64,000 nucleotides of DNA from Kuschelorhynchus macadamiae (Eukaryota; Arthropoda; Insecta; Coleoptera; Curculionidae), in contig JAUTXW010000556.1 in the NCBI GenBank assembly GCA_030620095.1, forward strand, positions 2,501-66,500, in the 5' to 3' direction. The position numbers were made by a program, and so were the translations under genes. The notes under the pieces were generated by a model. That model ran no database searches. It saw only the letters and a program-made list of their open reading frames with translations, and had not been told where the DNA came from. How positions within the stretch are numbered: position 1 is the stretch's first letter; the number at the start of each line of letters is the position of its first letter. Below, piece after piece: positions 24,216-34,777 of the stretch.

Positions 24216-24904
24216 ATGTTATAAATCAGGTGGCAAGGAATCACTATTGCATAAAATTCTATAACGTTCTCGTCGAGAGAATTAAGAATCTAAAGAATAG
24301 TAAATTTAAATTACATATAAAACAATACCTTATAAAAAAATAGTGATGAGCATTTTTTTCTTGTTGAAAATTCCATTTTACATTTTAGTTTTTATCAAAT
24401 TGACTGTTTTTATTTTATTGTTTTTTGTATCGTGTTCTTGAAATTTTGACATGTAAAAATATGTATATACATTTACCAATAAATATCACTGATATAACAC
24501 CACACATATTAACTAAACATCTAGATGAATTAAACCTAAAAGAACTACTTCCATTAAAAAAAAGCTATAATATTATCTACATGCCAAATAGTCAGAAGAT
24601 TCCTCAGCACAGATTAAAATTAAGCTTGTCCAAGTCTATTCTGTTAGTGGAGACACTTCCCCGGAATAGAAAAACTACCAGCTAAGGCTGCGATATCCTG
24701 ATTAGAACACTCAGTTTGCTCAGCCTCGACATTAGATCAATAGAGTGCTGCTCCCATGAAAACTTTGAGGCCAACTGCCAGAAATTAAACTGAGGTACCG
24801 TCAGTTTTCTGAAGGGATGGTAGGGGGCGCAAAGTAAATGTCAACAACTAATATGTCATAGCATAATTTGTTTTGAAGACAAATAACTAATTTTTATCAA
24901 AATA

Positions 24905-25440
24905 CCAACAGGTGCTGTAATTTTCTTTTTACTTCCCTCGTAAAAGGGAAGTATTATAATCGCGAAAAAATCGCTCTCTCAGATTTTTACAGACCTTCAT
25001 GTTTTAGGGCACCTAGATGCTAAAAAAAACTTGTTTTCTCAATTCCGTCGGTCTGTCCGTTCGCGGCAGAGCTAAAAAACTACTGAGTCGATTGATTGTT
25101 GAAATTTTGTGCAAGAATTAAGTGTGATATAGAGATAAACTGGAAAAATTATGGTACAAATTCAAGATTAATTGAGGTATCAATTTAGTGTGTAGTATTA
25201 GATGATAGGGATATTCAGGGCACAAAATGAAGTGATGTAAGGTGATGTTTGATAATTCCATTTTAAGAAACTACATTCTGGTTTGATTCTTACTTAATTC
25301 GATTTCTACGGTGTAGGATGAAAATGTAATTTCATCGATTTTAAAAATATCATTTTTTTTTCAGAGATATGAATTTTTTGTTGAAAACTGATTTTTTTTA
25401 ACCCAACTGTAGTTTTTTGTTGGACTTTATGTTAAACGCT
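24905..25440 (+). repeat. Interspersed non-coding repeat, copy 1
   Basis: Starts near the palindrome acttccctcgtaaaagggaagt and contains gtcggtctgtccgttcgcgg. The portion from about 25180 onward (gtgtgtagtattagatgata...gggcacaaaatgaagtgatg) recurs in reverse complement at 28740-29010. No open frame is seen. Superfamily unknown. Confidence 0.6.
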
Positions 25441-25634
25441 GTATATAAAATAATTTAATTAAATTAATAATTATCTTGTTTAAGGTGCATTAGCCTCGGG
25501 ACGGTTTCGGAATTACTTAGCCATCATCGTTCTTAAAGAAACATGCGATTTTCTAGCTAACTGAAAAATCAGTCTTTGATATTTAATGGTTTCAAAACAT
25601 CTAAACTGTTTATTGAAACATTACTTGAATATAC

Positions 25635-26480
25635 AGGGTGTTTATCATTCAACGTTTTCAGTGACAAAATTTTAACTCATCTACCTATAAAGAATAAACG
25701 AAAAACAAAAGAAGTATAGTGTTTCGAATGACCCCCTATTGAGTTTAAAAGATTCCATTCAACTAGGCGCGGTTAGACGCTGAATGAATTCCAGAGGAAT
25801 AGCTTTCCATATATTCCACATGCTCAGACCTGGCAAACCATTCCATTCTTTTAATGTTGTTCTTCTCTAACAACTCTTTGACAATGCGCGTCTTGTGAGG
25901 CCGCGTGTTGTCATTAACGAAACCGTTTTCAAAGTGTTCTGCAAACTGCATGTACCTTTCTAAAGAATTCCAAGCGCGATCATAGTCTTGTGTTCAATTT
26001 CCTACTATCTATACTATGCTATCTCTCATAATTCCTTCCCAAATATTCAGACCACCACCTCCAAACAATACACGCGCATCAATATCAATTCTTTTAATAT
26101 CTTCTCTCCATATCAAAACAAAATCATCTGAAACGTGCAGATTAAACCTACATTCATCTACAAACACACATCTCCTCCATTTTGCTATTCCCCAGTCAAC
26201 ATGTACAGCAGTTCACAGTTTTCGAGCAGCACAATGCTGTCTTGTAAGCAGAGAATATCTTACTCTTCTCACGTGAAGTCCTTTGATGAAAGGCATGTTT
26301 TAATAGTTTGAGATAATGCTCTCACACCAATTACTGCTCTAGATTGTGTGCATTCGCCATACTGACTTGAAAATATGGTTGTTCTCTCAAGCTGTGATAA
26401 CTCTTAAGTGTCCCCGTCCGCGTACTATATATGCCACTGCTCGTGTGATAATGTGCACCACCAACGTATACCGGTACTCC
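25635..26480 (-). pseudogene. Tc1-like transposase relic with one terminus
   Basis: Minus-strand fragments of a Tc1-family transposase in several frames. RYSLLTRQHCAAR leads to RRCVFVDECRFNLHVSDDF (first catalytic Asp, about 26160-26120) and VLIWREDIKR. Then come GGGGLNIWEGIMRDS and GFVNDNTRPHKTRIVKELLE (second Asp, 25915 downward). IKRMEWFARSEHVEYMES corresponds to the WPARSPDLNP region with the third acidic site damaged. About 110 bp after the coding end, tacagggtgtttatcattc at 25633 resembles a Tc1/mariner terminus. The N-terminal DNA-binding part and other end are missing. Confidence 0.75.
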
Positions 26481-26537
26481 TTTTACTTGTCTAAAAGAAC
26501 CGCAATAAGTGGCTTATGTTAGTTCCTTCACCATTAA

Positions 26538-26688
26538 CAGCCGGTTGCACAAAACCTAATTGCTGTTTAGAATATTTAACCGAGCTTTCGGATTTGACAG
26601 GCTGCTTATACAAATCTAGGAACTCGCTGTCAAATTTGACATTCTGTTAAACATTCTAAACTTTAATTGAGCTTTCTGCAACCGGCCG
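26538..26688. mobile_element. 151-bp MITE with TAA target duplication (PIF/Harbinger-like)
   Basis: Left end cagccggttgcacaaaacc and right end ggctttctgcaaccggccg-type sequence form imperfect terminal inverted repeats of about 40 bp, including tttagaatatttaac paired with gttaaacattctaaa. TAA flanks both sides (26535-26537 and 26689-26691). The 3-bp TAA duplication is characteristic of PIF/Harbinger elements. It has no coding capacity. Confidence 0.75.
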
Positions 26689-27007
26689 TAAGTATGTAAA
26701 TGAAATGAAGTTTACCCACAATATTATATTTCTGACCAAAAGATAACTCCTATATTTAAGTTAAGAGTTAGCAAAATGAGAGCAGAAAGAGATTGTTATG
26801 AAGATTTAACAATTTATGTATACAGGGTGTCCCAAAAAAGGTGGGTTTAGATTCGTTTTTTTTAATGTAAAAACTCAACCGCATGACTTGAAAGAAAATT
26901 TCGGAAATTGAAAACAGGTTTGTTGTTAATTATAACATTTTTGGGGGAATGCTGAATCTACAGACTAAGGTCACGGGCTAGCTGAAGTATCCCAGAACAC
27001 TGTATCC

Positions 27008-28693
27008 TTGTTGTTACTTAACATACAGTGCCTACGAAATAAAAGGGATGAACTTTATATATCCCTGATGGAACACAATTTTCCTAAATTTGTTCTTTTG
27101 ACGGAGCATTGGCTTAGGGGTGGAGAACCTGTAGCCATTGAAGGATATTCAGTGGTCAGTATATATTGCAGAAATACATATTCTCATGGGGGAACCTTAA
27201 TATTGATGAAAAAACGCGCTTTAGAACTGTGCGCTTTTATGGAAGTTGATACATATAACTATATTTCAGTGGGAAAGGAACTTGAATTCTCTATGATTTT
27301 TAACAAATCGTTAAATTTGTACATACTTTGTATATACAGATCTCCTTCTTCAAGTGTCCCATGTTTCTTAGAGAAGATGGAGCTTCTTTTAAGCTGTTTA
27401 CCCATTTCCTCAAAAATTATATTAGGAGGAGATTTAAATATTGATCTTAGTAACCAAAACTCAAACAACACTACCGATTTAATTAATTTACTTGGCTCGT
27501 TTGATGTAAAAATACACAACAGTGACTTCTCTCGAATCACCCCATTCTCTGCCACAATAATTGATTATATATGTTCAAACCTTGATGATCTCAATTTAAA
27601 CTGTTGCACTGTACATGCGGGGTTATCAGATCATGAGGCAGTCATTTTGGAGACTCGCGTCACAGACGTTGTCTGGAAGAAGAAATATAGATACGGTAGA
27701 ATCTATAGTAGGAGTAACTTTAATAAGTTTTTTCATAATTGCTCAAATGTAAATTGGGGTAATATTCTATATGACACAAATCCTTTTTCTTTATTTCATT
27801 CACTTCTGATTAAAAATTTCAATAAGGCCTTTCTTAAAAAACTTAAGAAGAAAAAGCCCTGGGTGACAAAGGGAATTCGTGTCTCCGCAAAAAATCTGCG
27901 TTTTTTATGTTTTTTAAGAAAATATTTTTTCAACGACTTTATTATAAATTACATAGGTAAATATAGAACCCTCTATAGACAAATTATAAAAATCGCAAAA
28001 GAACTTTATTACAGTAAAAGAATCCAGGAATCAAAAAATAACACTAGGGAAAACTGGTCCATTATTAATGATCTTCGCGGAAAAAATAAATCTTCTAGAC
28101 CCAACATCTCAATTGAGCCCAATGTTATAAATACCTTCTACTGTACCATCGCAGACAAATTAACCAGCAACTTAGCTCCAAAAAAAAATCCCTTAGAGTA
28201 CCTGCATGACGTGTATGTACCGGAGAATTTTGAATTACATGAGACAAATTTTATAGAAGTAACTAAAACCTTGTACGAAATTATTAATAAAAAATCCGCA
28301 GGATCAGATGGCTTGTCAGTACGGATTTTGATAAACCTCCCTGACGCAGCCCTGCATACACTGGTAGATCTGATAAACCTTTCTTTTTCAACTGGTATAT
28401 TTCCGGACTGTTTGAAAACTTCTTTAGTTATCCCTTTACATAAGGATGGCGACTTGGACGATCCATCTAATCTTAGGCCTATTGCATTGCTGTCTTCAAT
28501 TTCTAAGGTTATTGAAAAGCTTGTAAAAGTACGCGTTATGTCTCATTTGGCTCGTTTTAATATACTTCATAAAGCGCAGTTTGGATTTCAGAAATGTAAG
28601 GGTACAAATGATGCAATTTTTGCATTCTTGGAGCAGGTGTATTTGGGAATGAATGTATGTGATTCAGTGGCGGCAGTGTTCTGTGATTTCTAA
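27008..28693 (+). CDS. CR1-like LINE ORF2, endonuclease plus N-terminal RT, ends at stop in motif A
   Basis: An uninterrupted 561-codon frame. Residues 1-225 are an EEP endonuclease with its key residues present: Asn5 (LLNIQ), Glu33 (LTEHWL), YRSPSS at 110-115, GGDLNID at 140-146 and Asp208-His209 (SDHEAV). A linker with KPWVTKGIRVSAKNLR follows. RT motifs come next: SAGSDGLSVRIL, LRPIALLSSISKVIEK, KAQFGFQKCKGTNDA. The frame stops inside catalytic motif A, AVFCDF-stop-KAFDC, and the element sequence breaks off a few codons later. So the nuclease could be intact while the polymerase is absent. It is 5' truncated too: no ORF1 is seen upstream. The family matches 4231-6913 and 55680-57005. Confidence 0.85.
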   Translation: MLLLNIQCLRNKRDELYISLMEHNFPKFVLLTEHWLRGGEPVAIEGYSVVSIYCRNTYSHGGTLILMKKRALELCAFMEVDTYNYISVGKELEFSMIFNKSLNLYILCIYRSPSSSVPCFLEKMELLLSCLPISSKIILGGDLNIDLSNQNSNNTTDLINLLGSFDVKIHNSDFSRITPFSATIIDYICSNLDDLNLNCCTVHAGLSDHEAVILETRVTDVVWKKKYRYGRIYSRSNFNKFFHNCSNVNWGNILYDTNPFSLFHSLLIKNFNKAFLKKLKKKKPWVTKGIRVSAKNLRFLCFLRKYFFNDFIINYIGKYRTLYRQIIKIAKELYYSKRIQESKNNTRENWSIINDLRGKNKSSRPNISIEPNVINTFYCTIADKLTSNLAPKKNPLEYLHDVYVPENFELHETNFIEVTKTLYEIINKKSAGSDGLSVRILINLPDAALHTLVDLINLSFSTGIFPDCLKTSLVIPLHKDGDLDDPSNLRPIALLSSISKVIEKLVKVRVMSHLARFNILHKAQFGFQKCKGTNDAIFAFLEQVYLGMNVCDSVAAVFCDF

Positions 28694-28739
28694 AAAGCAT
28701 TTGATTGCAATATGTACATTCCGTGCGAGTTTGGTAAAC

Positions 28740-29010
28740 TTAAGGACAATTGAATCGAATAGCCAAATTTCAACAAAAAATGCATATCTGTGAAAAAAAA
28801 AGGAAATTTAAAAAATCGGTGAAATTTCTTTTTTGCATTTTCATCTTAGACTGTGAAAATCAAATGAAGAATCAAAGAGCATGTTTTTAGTTAAAATGAG
28901 ATCATCAAATATTTCAGTTCATTTTACATCACATCATTTTGTGTCCTGTATATCCCTACCATCTGATACTACACATTAAATTGAAACTTCAACTGTTAAC
29001 CAATCACTCC
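28740..29010 (-). repeat. Interspersed non-coding repeat, copy 2
   Basis: Reverse complement of the right part of the repeat at 24905-25440: acatcacatcattttgtgtcc followed by tatccctaccatctgatact. It follows the truncated LINE directly. Confidence 0.6.
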
Positions 29011-29339
29011 AAAAAGTTCAACTGAATCAAAATATGCATACTTTTTAAGATGGGGTAAAACCCAGAGTGGATGCTTCGAATGTTAACCAGTTTATTAAAT
29101 GTGACAAAAGGATAAACTGGTAAATTTTTTTTGCTACGAATTCAACATGACGGAAGAAAATGGTGGTCTAATATGAGTTCTACAAAATCAGTGTAAAAAG
29201 TATGCACAAAAATCAAGTATGGCATAGGTAGAAACTAGTATAATATTGGTATAAATCCAATATGTTGGAACAAAATGGTGCCCAATAAAAATGTTTGGAA
29301 AGACAGCATATATGTGTCACTAAATGATTATGTGCCGAC

Positions 29340-29660
29340 CTAAATTGGGTCACACTTCACTATTTCTAATATAAGGAAAGACTCATGAGTGAAGTTCCAT
29401 AAAAAGAAATTTTCCAATTTTTTAAATAACCAATACAATCATTCCATGCTACAACTTCATCTATTATCAAACCTAGAAAGTTGTGATTTTTAAGTTTTGA
29501 ATAACATGTACTTAACTTTATATTTTCACCATATAAATTTTGATTCATTTTTATACTTATAATTAATATTAAATTGTGTGATATCAAATGGATTTATATT
29601 TAACATTGTTGTATCATCAACATATAATCTGTTAACTCTTATTTTCACTTTAATAAATGT
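29340..29660 (-). pseudogene. LINE reverse transcriptase fragment, minus strand
   Basis: Reading leftward from about 29655, NRLYVDDTTMLNINPFDI is RT motif C (catalytic Asp pair kept). Frame breaks follow, then NHNFLGLIIDEVVAWNDCI, the FLGL motif near 29480-29430. No other part of the element is recognised here. Confidence 0.6.
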
Positions 29661-29694
29661 ATACATACACTTTTTAAAACAAACACTAATAATA

Positions 29695-30085
29695 AGTTTG
29701 ATATTAACTCTTAGCGACTGTCAAAGCCCTCTTTTGAGGATGTTGTGAAACTGTGTATAAACCTGTCTAAAGCTTTCAAATATGACGACTACATTATTCT
29801 TATCTGGGATCTACAAATGCTTGTCCCTTGAATCTGAAACTGTTCAAATGCTTCTGGAAAGTTGTAAAAATACAAATTTAATTCTCGTGGGACCTCCTCT
29901 TCATAATAATAGATATGTTTTAAATAAAATCATTAAAGTTCAAAATGACCAATTATGATCACTGATGAATGAAGCAATCAAAGCAGATGTTATTCCTTCA
30001 GAGCTGATTAGTCTAAACGGCGAACTATGTTACTATGATAAATGTCAATTAAAAAAATACATAAGTTGTCCAAGAATAGAGCATC
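29695..30085 (+). pseudogene. LINE ORF1 remnant, esterase-like region
   Basis: Broken frames upstream of the ORF2 relic include FKYDDYIILIWDLQ, NLILVGPPLHNNRYVLNKII and ELISLNGELCYYDKCQ. Position and style fit the C-terminal SGNH-like part of a LINE ORF1, but no complete catalytic motif is visible, so the domain call is tentative. Confidence 0.4.
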
Positions 30086-30099
30086 AATAGAATCGCCGA

Positions 30100-32834
30100 C
30101 GTCTGAATTCAAGCTTTACTATCAAAATGTTCCATAGTAGCTAATAATTCTGACTATGACATTGTCGTCTTGACGGACACTTGGCTCTCTAATGATATAT
30201 CAGACTCTGAACTTTTTTCCTCGTGCTATTAAGTATTTCGCTGTGATAGAGATTATGAAAGTATGAATTGTCAGAGGTGGAAGCACATTAATAGCGGTCG
30301 ACTCAAAAGTGTCTGCCAAACTGCTGAATGGAAGCTCCAACAACCTTTATGAAGACCTGTGGGTATCTCTCAAATTGGACTGTGAAACCGTGATATTGGG
30401 ATCTGCATACCTTCCACCTAACCCCAGCATTGAATTATACCAGGATCTTGTCGACACTATTGAACGACTTAAGAACTTGAATGAAAAAGCCAAGTTTCTC
30501 ATATGTAAAGACTTTAACTTGCCCCATATAAAATGGGAGAATGAAGACGCACACTTGGTTCCAGCAAATATTAGTTCTGCCCTGTCGAAGTATTTGTCAA
30601 CCACGTCTACTACTTAGAGCTTCAGCAAGCAAACCCAAATGCGAATTTTAACAACCGATTTCTAGATTTAGTATTTCACGATTTCTTTGATCAAATCAAC
30701 GTTTTCAAGTGTGCCAGCCCACTAAGTGTTCCTGATATGCATCACCCTCCATTCAAAGTCACTTTTTGTACCAAGTCTGGTCAAGGTACATATGTTTGAT
30801 AAAGCAAACTTTATTCAGATTAACGATTATTTCAGTAGCATAGATTGGAGTTTTATCAGTGAGTCTACGGACATCGACACTACTCTTGACAAGTTCTATG
30901 ATATTGTTAAAAATGCCATTGAAAAATATGTATCTCAGAAGAATATAGCAGGTAACAAATATCCTAAGTGGTACAGCAAGGAACTAAAGAAACTCATAAA
31001 TTACAAAGACAAACTTTATAAGAAATATAAATATACAGGTCAAAATTCTGATTATTTGCATATTCAAGAGTGAAACAAGAAACAAAATACCTAATAGAGT
31101 TATGCTATCTAGTCTACGTACCAAATACAGAACAAATGATTCCTACGAATATCAAATATTTTTGGTCATATGTCAACACTTTACGTAAGAATAATGGTAT
31201 TCCAAGGGTCCTTGAGTTCAATGGTACATCAGTGGAAACTCCTGAGGATATTGTTAATGCTTTTGCCAACCATTTTGAATTTTGTTTTTCATATTACGAC
31301 CCTTCTCATCAATTTGAAGACAATTCTGAGGTTCTGGACAACTCACTTCTTCAACATGTCTTTACACCCATAGAAGTTGAAAATAAGGTAGCATCCCTAG
31401 AAATAAATAAAACCGCTGGACCTGATGGTATACCTCCAATATTCTATAAAAGGTGTTCCAATACTTTATATGCTCCTTTGTATCAGATATTTCAACAGTC
31501 CTTTAATTCAGGGAGATTTCCCACTCGTTGGAAATGGTCAACATTATTTCCTTTTTAAATCTGGTTCAAAAGGTAATATCAAGAACTATAGAGTGATATC
31601 TTTGATATCGATTGTTGCAAAAGTATTTGAAGCAATAATAGCGGATCAATTGTTTCAAACTTACAGAAATTACATTGTACCAGAGCAACATGGTTTTTTC
31701 CAAGGCAGGTCCACAACAACAAATCCTGCAATCTACCAGAACTTCTTGGGTGTCAACATAGAAAAGGGATACCAGGTTGATGTCATTTACACAGACATAT
31801 CAAAGGCCTTTGACAGTGTTCATCATGGTCTCCTACTCAAAAAGCTTTGTTCTATTGGTGTCTATGGTACTTACTTAGAGTGGATCCGATCCTACCTTAG
31901 TGGACGTAAACAATATGTGAAACTGAATGGCGTCTCTTCGCGCGAGGTTAATGTGAGTTCTGGCGTTCCACAGGGCTCTCATTTAGGAACTATACTATTT
32001 TTATTATTTGTAAATAGCGCCGTCTCTGTTTTGTTTAGTGTTGTCAATAGTTATGAAGACTGTGTTTTCGTTCAATTAGATCTTGATACTTTAGTTACCT
32101 GTTGTCAGGAAAACTTTCTGAATCTTAATATTACCAAATGTAAAATCATGCGCTTTTATAGATGTAAGAATCCAATAATATTTGACTATTGTATTGGAGG
32201 CGATATTTTGGAATTAGTAGACACAATAAACGATTTAGGTGTAACATTTGACAAAGAGATAAACTTTAATAAACATATTGACAACATTGTGTTAAAAGCA
32301 CATAGAATGTTGGGATTTTTGAAGCGAAACTGCAGGTATATCTGCGATACCAAAGCTATTATGTCCATGTATAATTGTTTAGTTAGGAGTAGTCTTGAAT
32401 ATTGTAGTATAATTTGGTCTCCAGCGTATTTATGTCATATTAACAGAATTGAATCTGTTGAAAACAAATTTTTTAAGTTTCTATTGTACAAATATAATAT
32501 ACCTTATAATGACATTTCTTATAGTACTAGGCTACAACTAGTTGGTTTCAATAGTCTTGAAAAGCGCAGACACATTGCGATGGCACTTTTTCTGTTTAAA
32601 CTGTTAAATGGTTTTATAGATTGTAGTGACTTACTGGCTAATATTTTATTTCAAGTTCCTCCCTCGCCGACCCGTTCAACGGTCCTATTCTCTGAAAATT
32701 TTCACCGCACAAACTACGGTAATAATTCTTTTATCGATAGAATAGTGAAAAATTACAATAACCAATTTTCAAATCACGATCCGTTTTGTAATAACTTTAG
32801 AAGTTTTAAATGTTTAATTTTAAATTGTGTGTGA
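30100..32834 (+). pseudogene. Jockey-like LINE ORF2: endonuclease and RT, YADD deleted
   Basis: Antisense in the Cdc27 intron. EEP pieces are FKLYYQNV, YDIVVLTDTWLSNDI (Glu changed to Asp), YLPPNPSIELYQDL and FLICKDFNLPHI (GDFN changed to KDFN), ending at 30617. The linker and RT run through frames at 30726, 31070 and 31558. Motifs are TAGPDGIPPIFYKRC, NYRVISLISIVAKVFE, EQHGFFQGRSTTTNPA, IYTDISKAFDSVHHGLLL and SSGVPQGSHLGTILFLLF. The YADD box is missing: FVNSAVSVLF jumps to a region just before LVTCCQENFLNLNITKC. The C-terminal half (ELVDTINDLGVTFDKEINF to LILNCV) is open. The 3' end is aataaataaataaa near 33005-33047. Confidence 0.85.
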
Positions 32835-33004
32835 TGTTTTAGAATTATTATACTACGATATTTAATACTTACTATTACGCTTGCTTGTGTATATCTTTAT
32901 GTACCTATTTTTTTAATTTGTTAATCCTTTTTGTTTGACTTTAACTTAGGACATTTAATTCTGACTACTCTAAGGCAATTGGAGTTATTCTCTGTAGAGT
33001 TTGA

Positions 33005-33047
33005 ATAAATAAATAAAAATAAAATAAATAAATTAATAAATAATATA
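33005..33047 (+). repeat. (AAATA)n-type 3' tail of the Jockey-like LINE
   Basis: Imperfect aataaataaataaaaataaaa repeat after the 3' UTR. It marks the probable 3' terminus, about 110 bp from the Cdc27 exon at 33160. Confidence 0.7.
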
Positions 33048-33159
33048 ATATATTTCTTAAGCTGACTTAAATAATTAAAAAAAAAATAACAGTGATACCA
33101 ATCAAAGAATTTTTTTAGTAGAATCGAAAAATTTTAAAATATTATCATAATACTGCTAC

Positions 33160-33285
33160 CTGGGCTCTCATCCTTTTGGCAAGTGATTGGTGAGTATTAG
33201 ACTCTGTCAGAGTCGGTTGAGAGAAGTTAGGAGTACCATTGTATTCCCCATGAGGATTCTCGAAGAGCTGACCAAAAGAAGGGCT
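33160..33285 (-). CDS. Cdc27: Cdc27 exon: SPSFG motif region
   Basis: A 42-codon, phase-0 exon with acceptor TTTTACAG and donor GTAGCA. It encodes SPSFGQLFENPHGEYNGTPN and ends SLAKRMRAQ. Animal Cdc27 has TPSFGILPLETPSP...NYTNTP here (recalled). The donor departs from consensus after GTA, but the phase and homology on both sides support it. The next exon lies 14.8 kb away at 18383. Confidence 0.9.
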
Positions 33286-33461
33286 CTGTAAAACCAAATA
33301 ATTTACAAAACATTTCTTGTAAAAATCTATAACTTATTCTATATACTAAGCAAAACGGTCTACTTTTTGCACTTCAATATAATAAAAGATTAATGTAGTT
33401 ATCTTGCCACTTGACTTGATGGTTTGCAAACAAACAAAAATTTTAAAATGTAAGGAATTAC

Positions 33462-33600
33462 CTCATTATGAATAAAATCACTCCGTACCCTTAAGGTCTT
33501 GTATCTTGTTGCTGGTAAGGGCATTAGCCCAGACAAACAGAGAGGGTTTGCCAAAGGGCTTTCTTCTGGAGTACAAATTTCTTTTTGTTTGTATTTGAAA
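33462..33600 (-). CDS. Cdc27: Cdc27 exon: central region
   Basis: A 139-nt exon (1 nt plus 46 codons) with acceptor TTTTGTAG and donor GTAATT. It encodes FKYKQKEICTPEESPLANPL then LSGLMPLPATRYKTLRVRSD. Homology alone is weak here. The assignment rests on perfect phase continuity with the exons on both sides and on short introns (386 and 176 bp). Confidence 0.8.
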
Positions 33601-33986
33601 CTACAAAATAAATCAGATTAATTTAAGGGTCAGGAAAAGATTTTAGTTAGAAACTCAGAAATAGCAGATACATATTTTCATAGAGATTAAATTCTCTCAA
33701 AAGTGAAATAATATTACTCAATATGAAATATCATGTACACATGGGGTTAACCTAAATAATGTTAATAAAATAACTGGATGCAACATGCATATACATATTC
33801 GACACAAATATTTCAGCAAACAAGTTAAAATTAAAGATAGATAATGATACTTTTAATATTCAAATGTGACTAGCACTAAATGTAATTTCAATTTACAATC
33901 GTGATTATTGACACATTCTAATTCCTAAATAGCATTTTATTAAGTATTACACAAATAGAGATAATCTAAATATTTGGCAGACTTAC

Positions 33987-34143
33987 CCTGTATTAATGTT
34001 ATGCAACATAATAGGAGGAGGGGTTGGAGTATAGCATTCTAGTCTGTCAATTTTCTCGCTCAGTTGATTATTTGGTGTACTATTTGTTATTATGATACTT
34101 TCTACATTATTAATTAAATGGCCTTGAGAAGCGGAAAGATTTT
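33987..34143 (-). CDS. Cdc27: Cdc27 exon: most 5' exon seen
   Basis: A 157-nt exon (2 nt, 51 codons, 2 nt) with acceptor TTTTATTTTTAG and donor GTAAGT. It encodes NLSASQGHLINNVESIIITN then LECYTPTPPPIMLHNINT. This is low-complexity, Ser/Thr/Pro-containing sequence of the kind between the N- and C-terminal TPR arms. It is recognised by phase and position more than by homology. The N-terminal TPR exons should lie at higher coordinates but were not found up to 64000. Confidence 0.7.
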
Positions 34144-34777
34144 CTAAAAATAAAACATATGATCTTAATCCAATAAATCTGTTAGATAAAAAATATACAG
34201 CAGGTCCCAAAAGGAAAAAGAATTTAAGATGAAGTTCCTGGGTTCAAATTAGAATGAATTCTATAAACTGCTTAGATTTTTACACTGTTTTTTACTTGCA
34301 ATTAGGTTTTGCATACTTTTCCCAGAGGCGTCATTCCATTTCACAGTTTTCATTAAAAAATGTATGATACAACAATGTGTTGCTTTTAAAGAGCAAGGAA
34401 ACTAGTTTTTCCTATGTGCCAGTAATGCTTGGTTAGTAATAATACTTAAAACCTTACAACTCATGCTTCATTGCCAAAAGTAAGAAAATTCATATTGATA
34501 AAGGATCACGCATTAGTCATCATGAAATTAGCTGTTTTTTTATATGTTGTAGGTTTTGACTGTTCCACCATACAGGATGTTAAATTTTGTCCATACCCCA
34601 TATAAAATAAGCTTCCACACATTATTAACGAAAGACTTAAAATTATCCATATTATATTTGATACTGATTTTGTTTGAAACAAACAAACATGATTTCGATA
34701 AACGTTTTTCAATTGTACTTTATTCCTTGGATATGTGTGCCTAGGATATTTTGTTCATTTTAATTTTTTCCATAATA
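34144..34777. other. Non-coding stretch upstream of the first visible Cdc27 exon
   Basis: AT-rich sequence. No further Cdc27 exon was recognised on the minus strand. A 68-codon frame at 34506-34712 shows no known motif. Confidence 0.5.

Larger units (their letters stand above)
8673..34143 (-). other. Cdc27: Cdc27 gene span (eight exons, both ends missing)
   Basis: Minus-strand gene for the Cdc27/APC3 subunit of the anaphase-promoting complex, the ubiquitin ligase that triggers anaphase and mitotic exit. It contributes a TPR superhelix that docks activators. Exons in transcript order are 34143-33987, 33600-33462, 33285-33160, 18383-18226, 18031-17881, 13593-13387, 12370-12257 and 8885-8673. 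All joins keep one frame and total 421 complete codons. Every internal intron has GT donor and AG acceptor ends. Intron sizes in order are 386, 176, 14776, 194, 4287, 1016 and 3371 bp. The first TPR exons and the last C-terminal exons were not found in the window, so they are outside it or too short or divergent to see. Confidence 0.9.

Noticed and set aside
24954..24990. acttccctcgtaaaagggaagt hairpin as a transcription terminator or ncRNA
   Set aside because: It sits inside an interspersed repeat and eukaryotic termination does not use such hairpins.
26016..26276. Plus-strand 86-codon frame
   Set aside because: It is the antisense shadow of the Tc1-like transposase relic on the minus strand.
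34506..34712. Minus-strand 68-codon frame upstream of the first visible Cdc27 exon as a possible N-terminal Cdc27 exon
   Set aside because: The residues do not resemble the Cdc27 N-terminal TPRs and no suitable splice phase was found.
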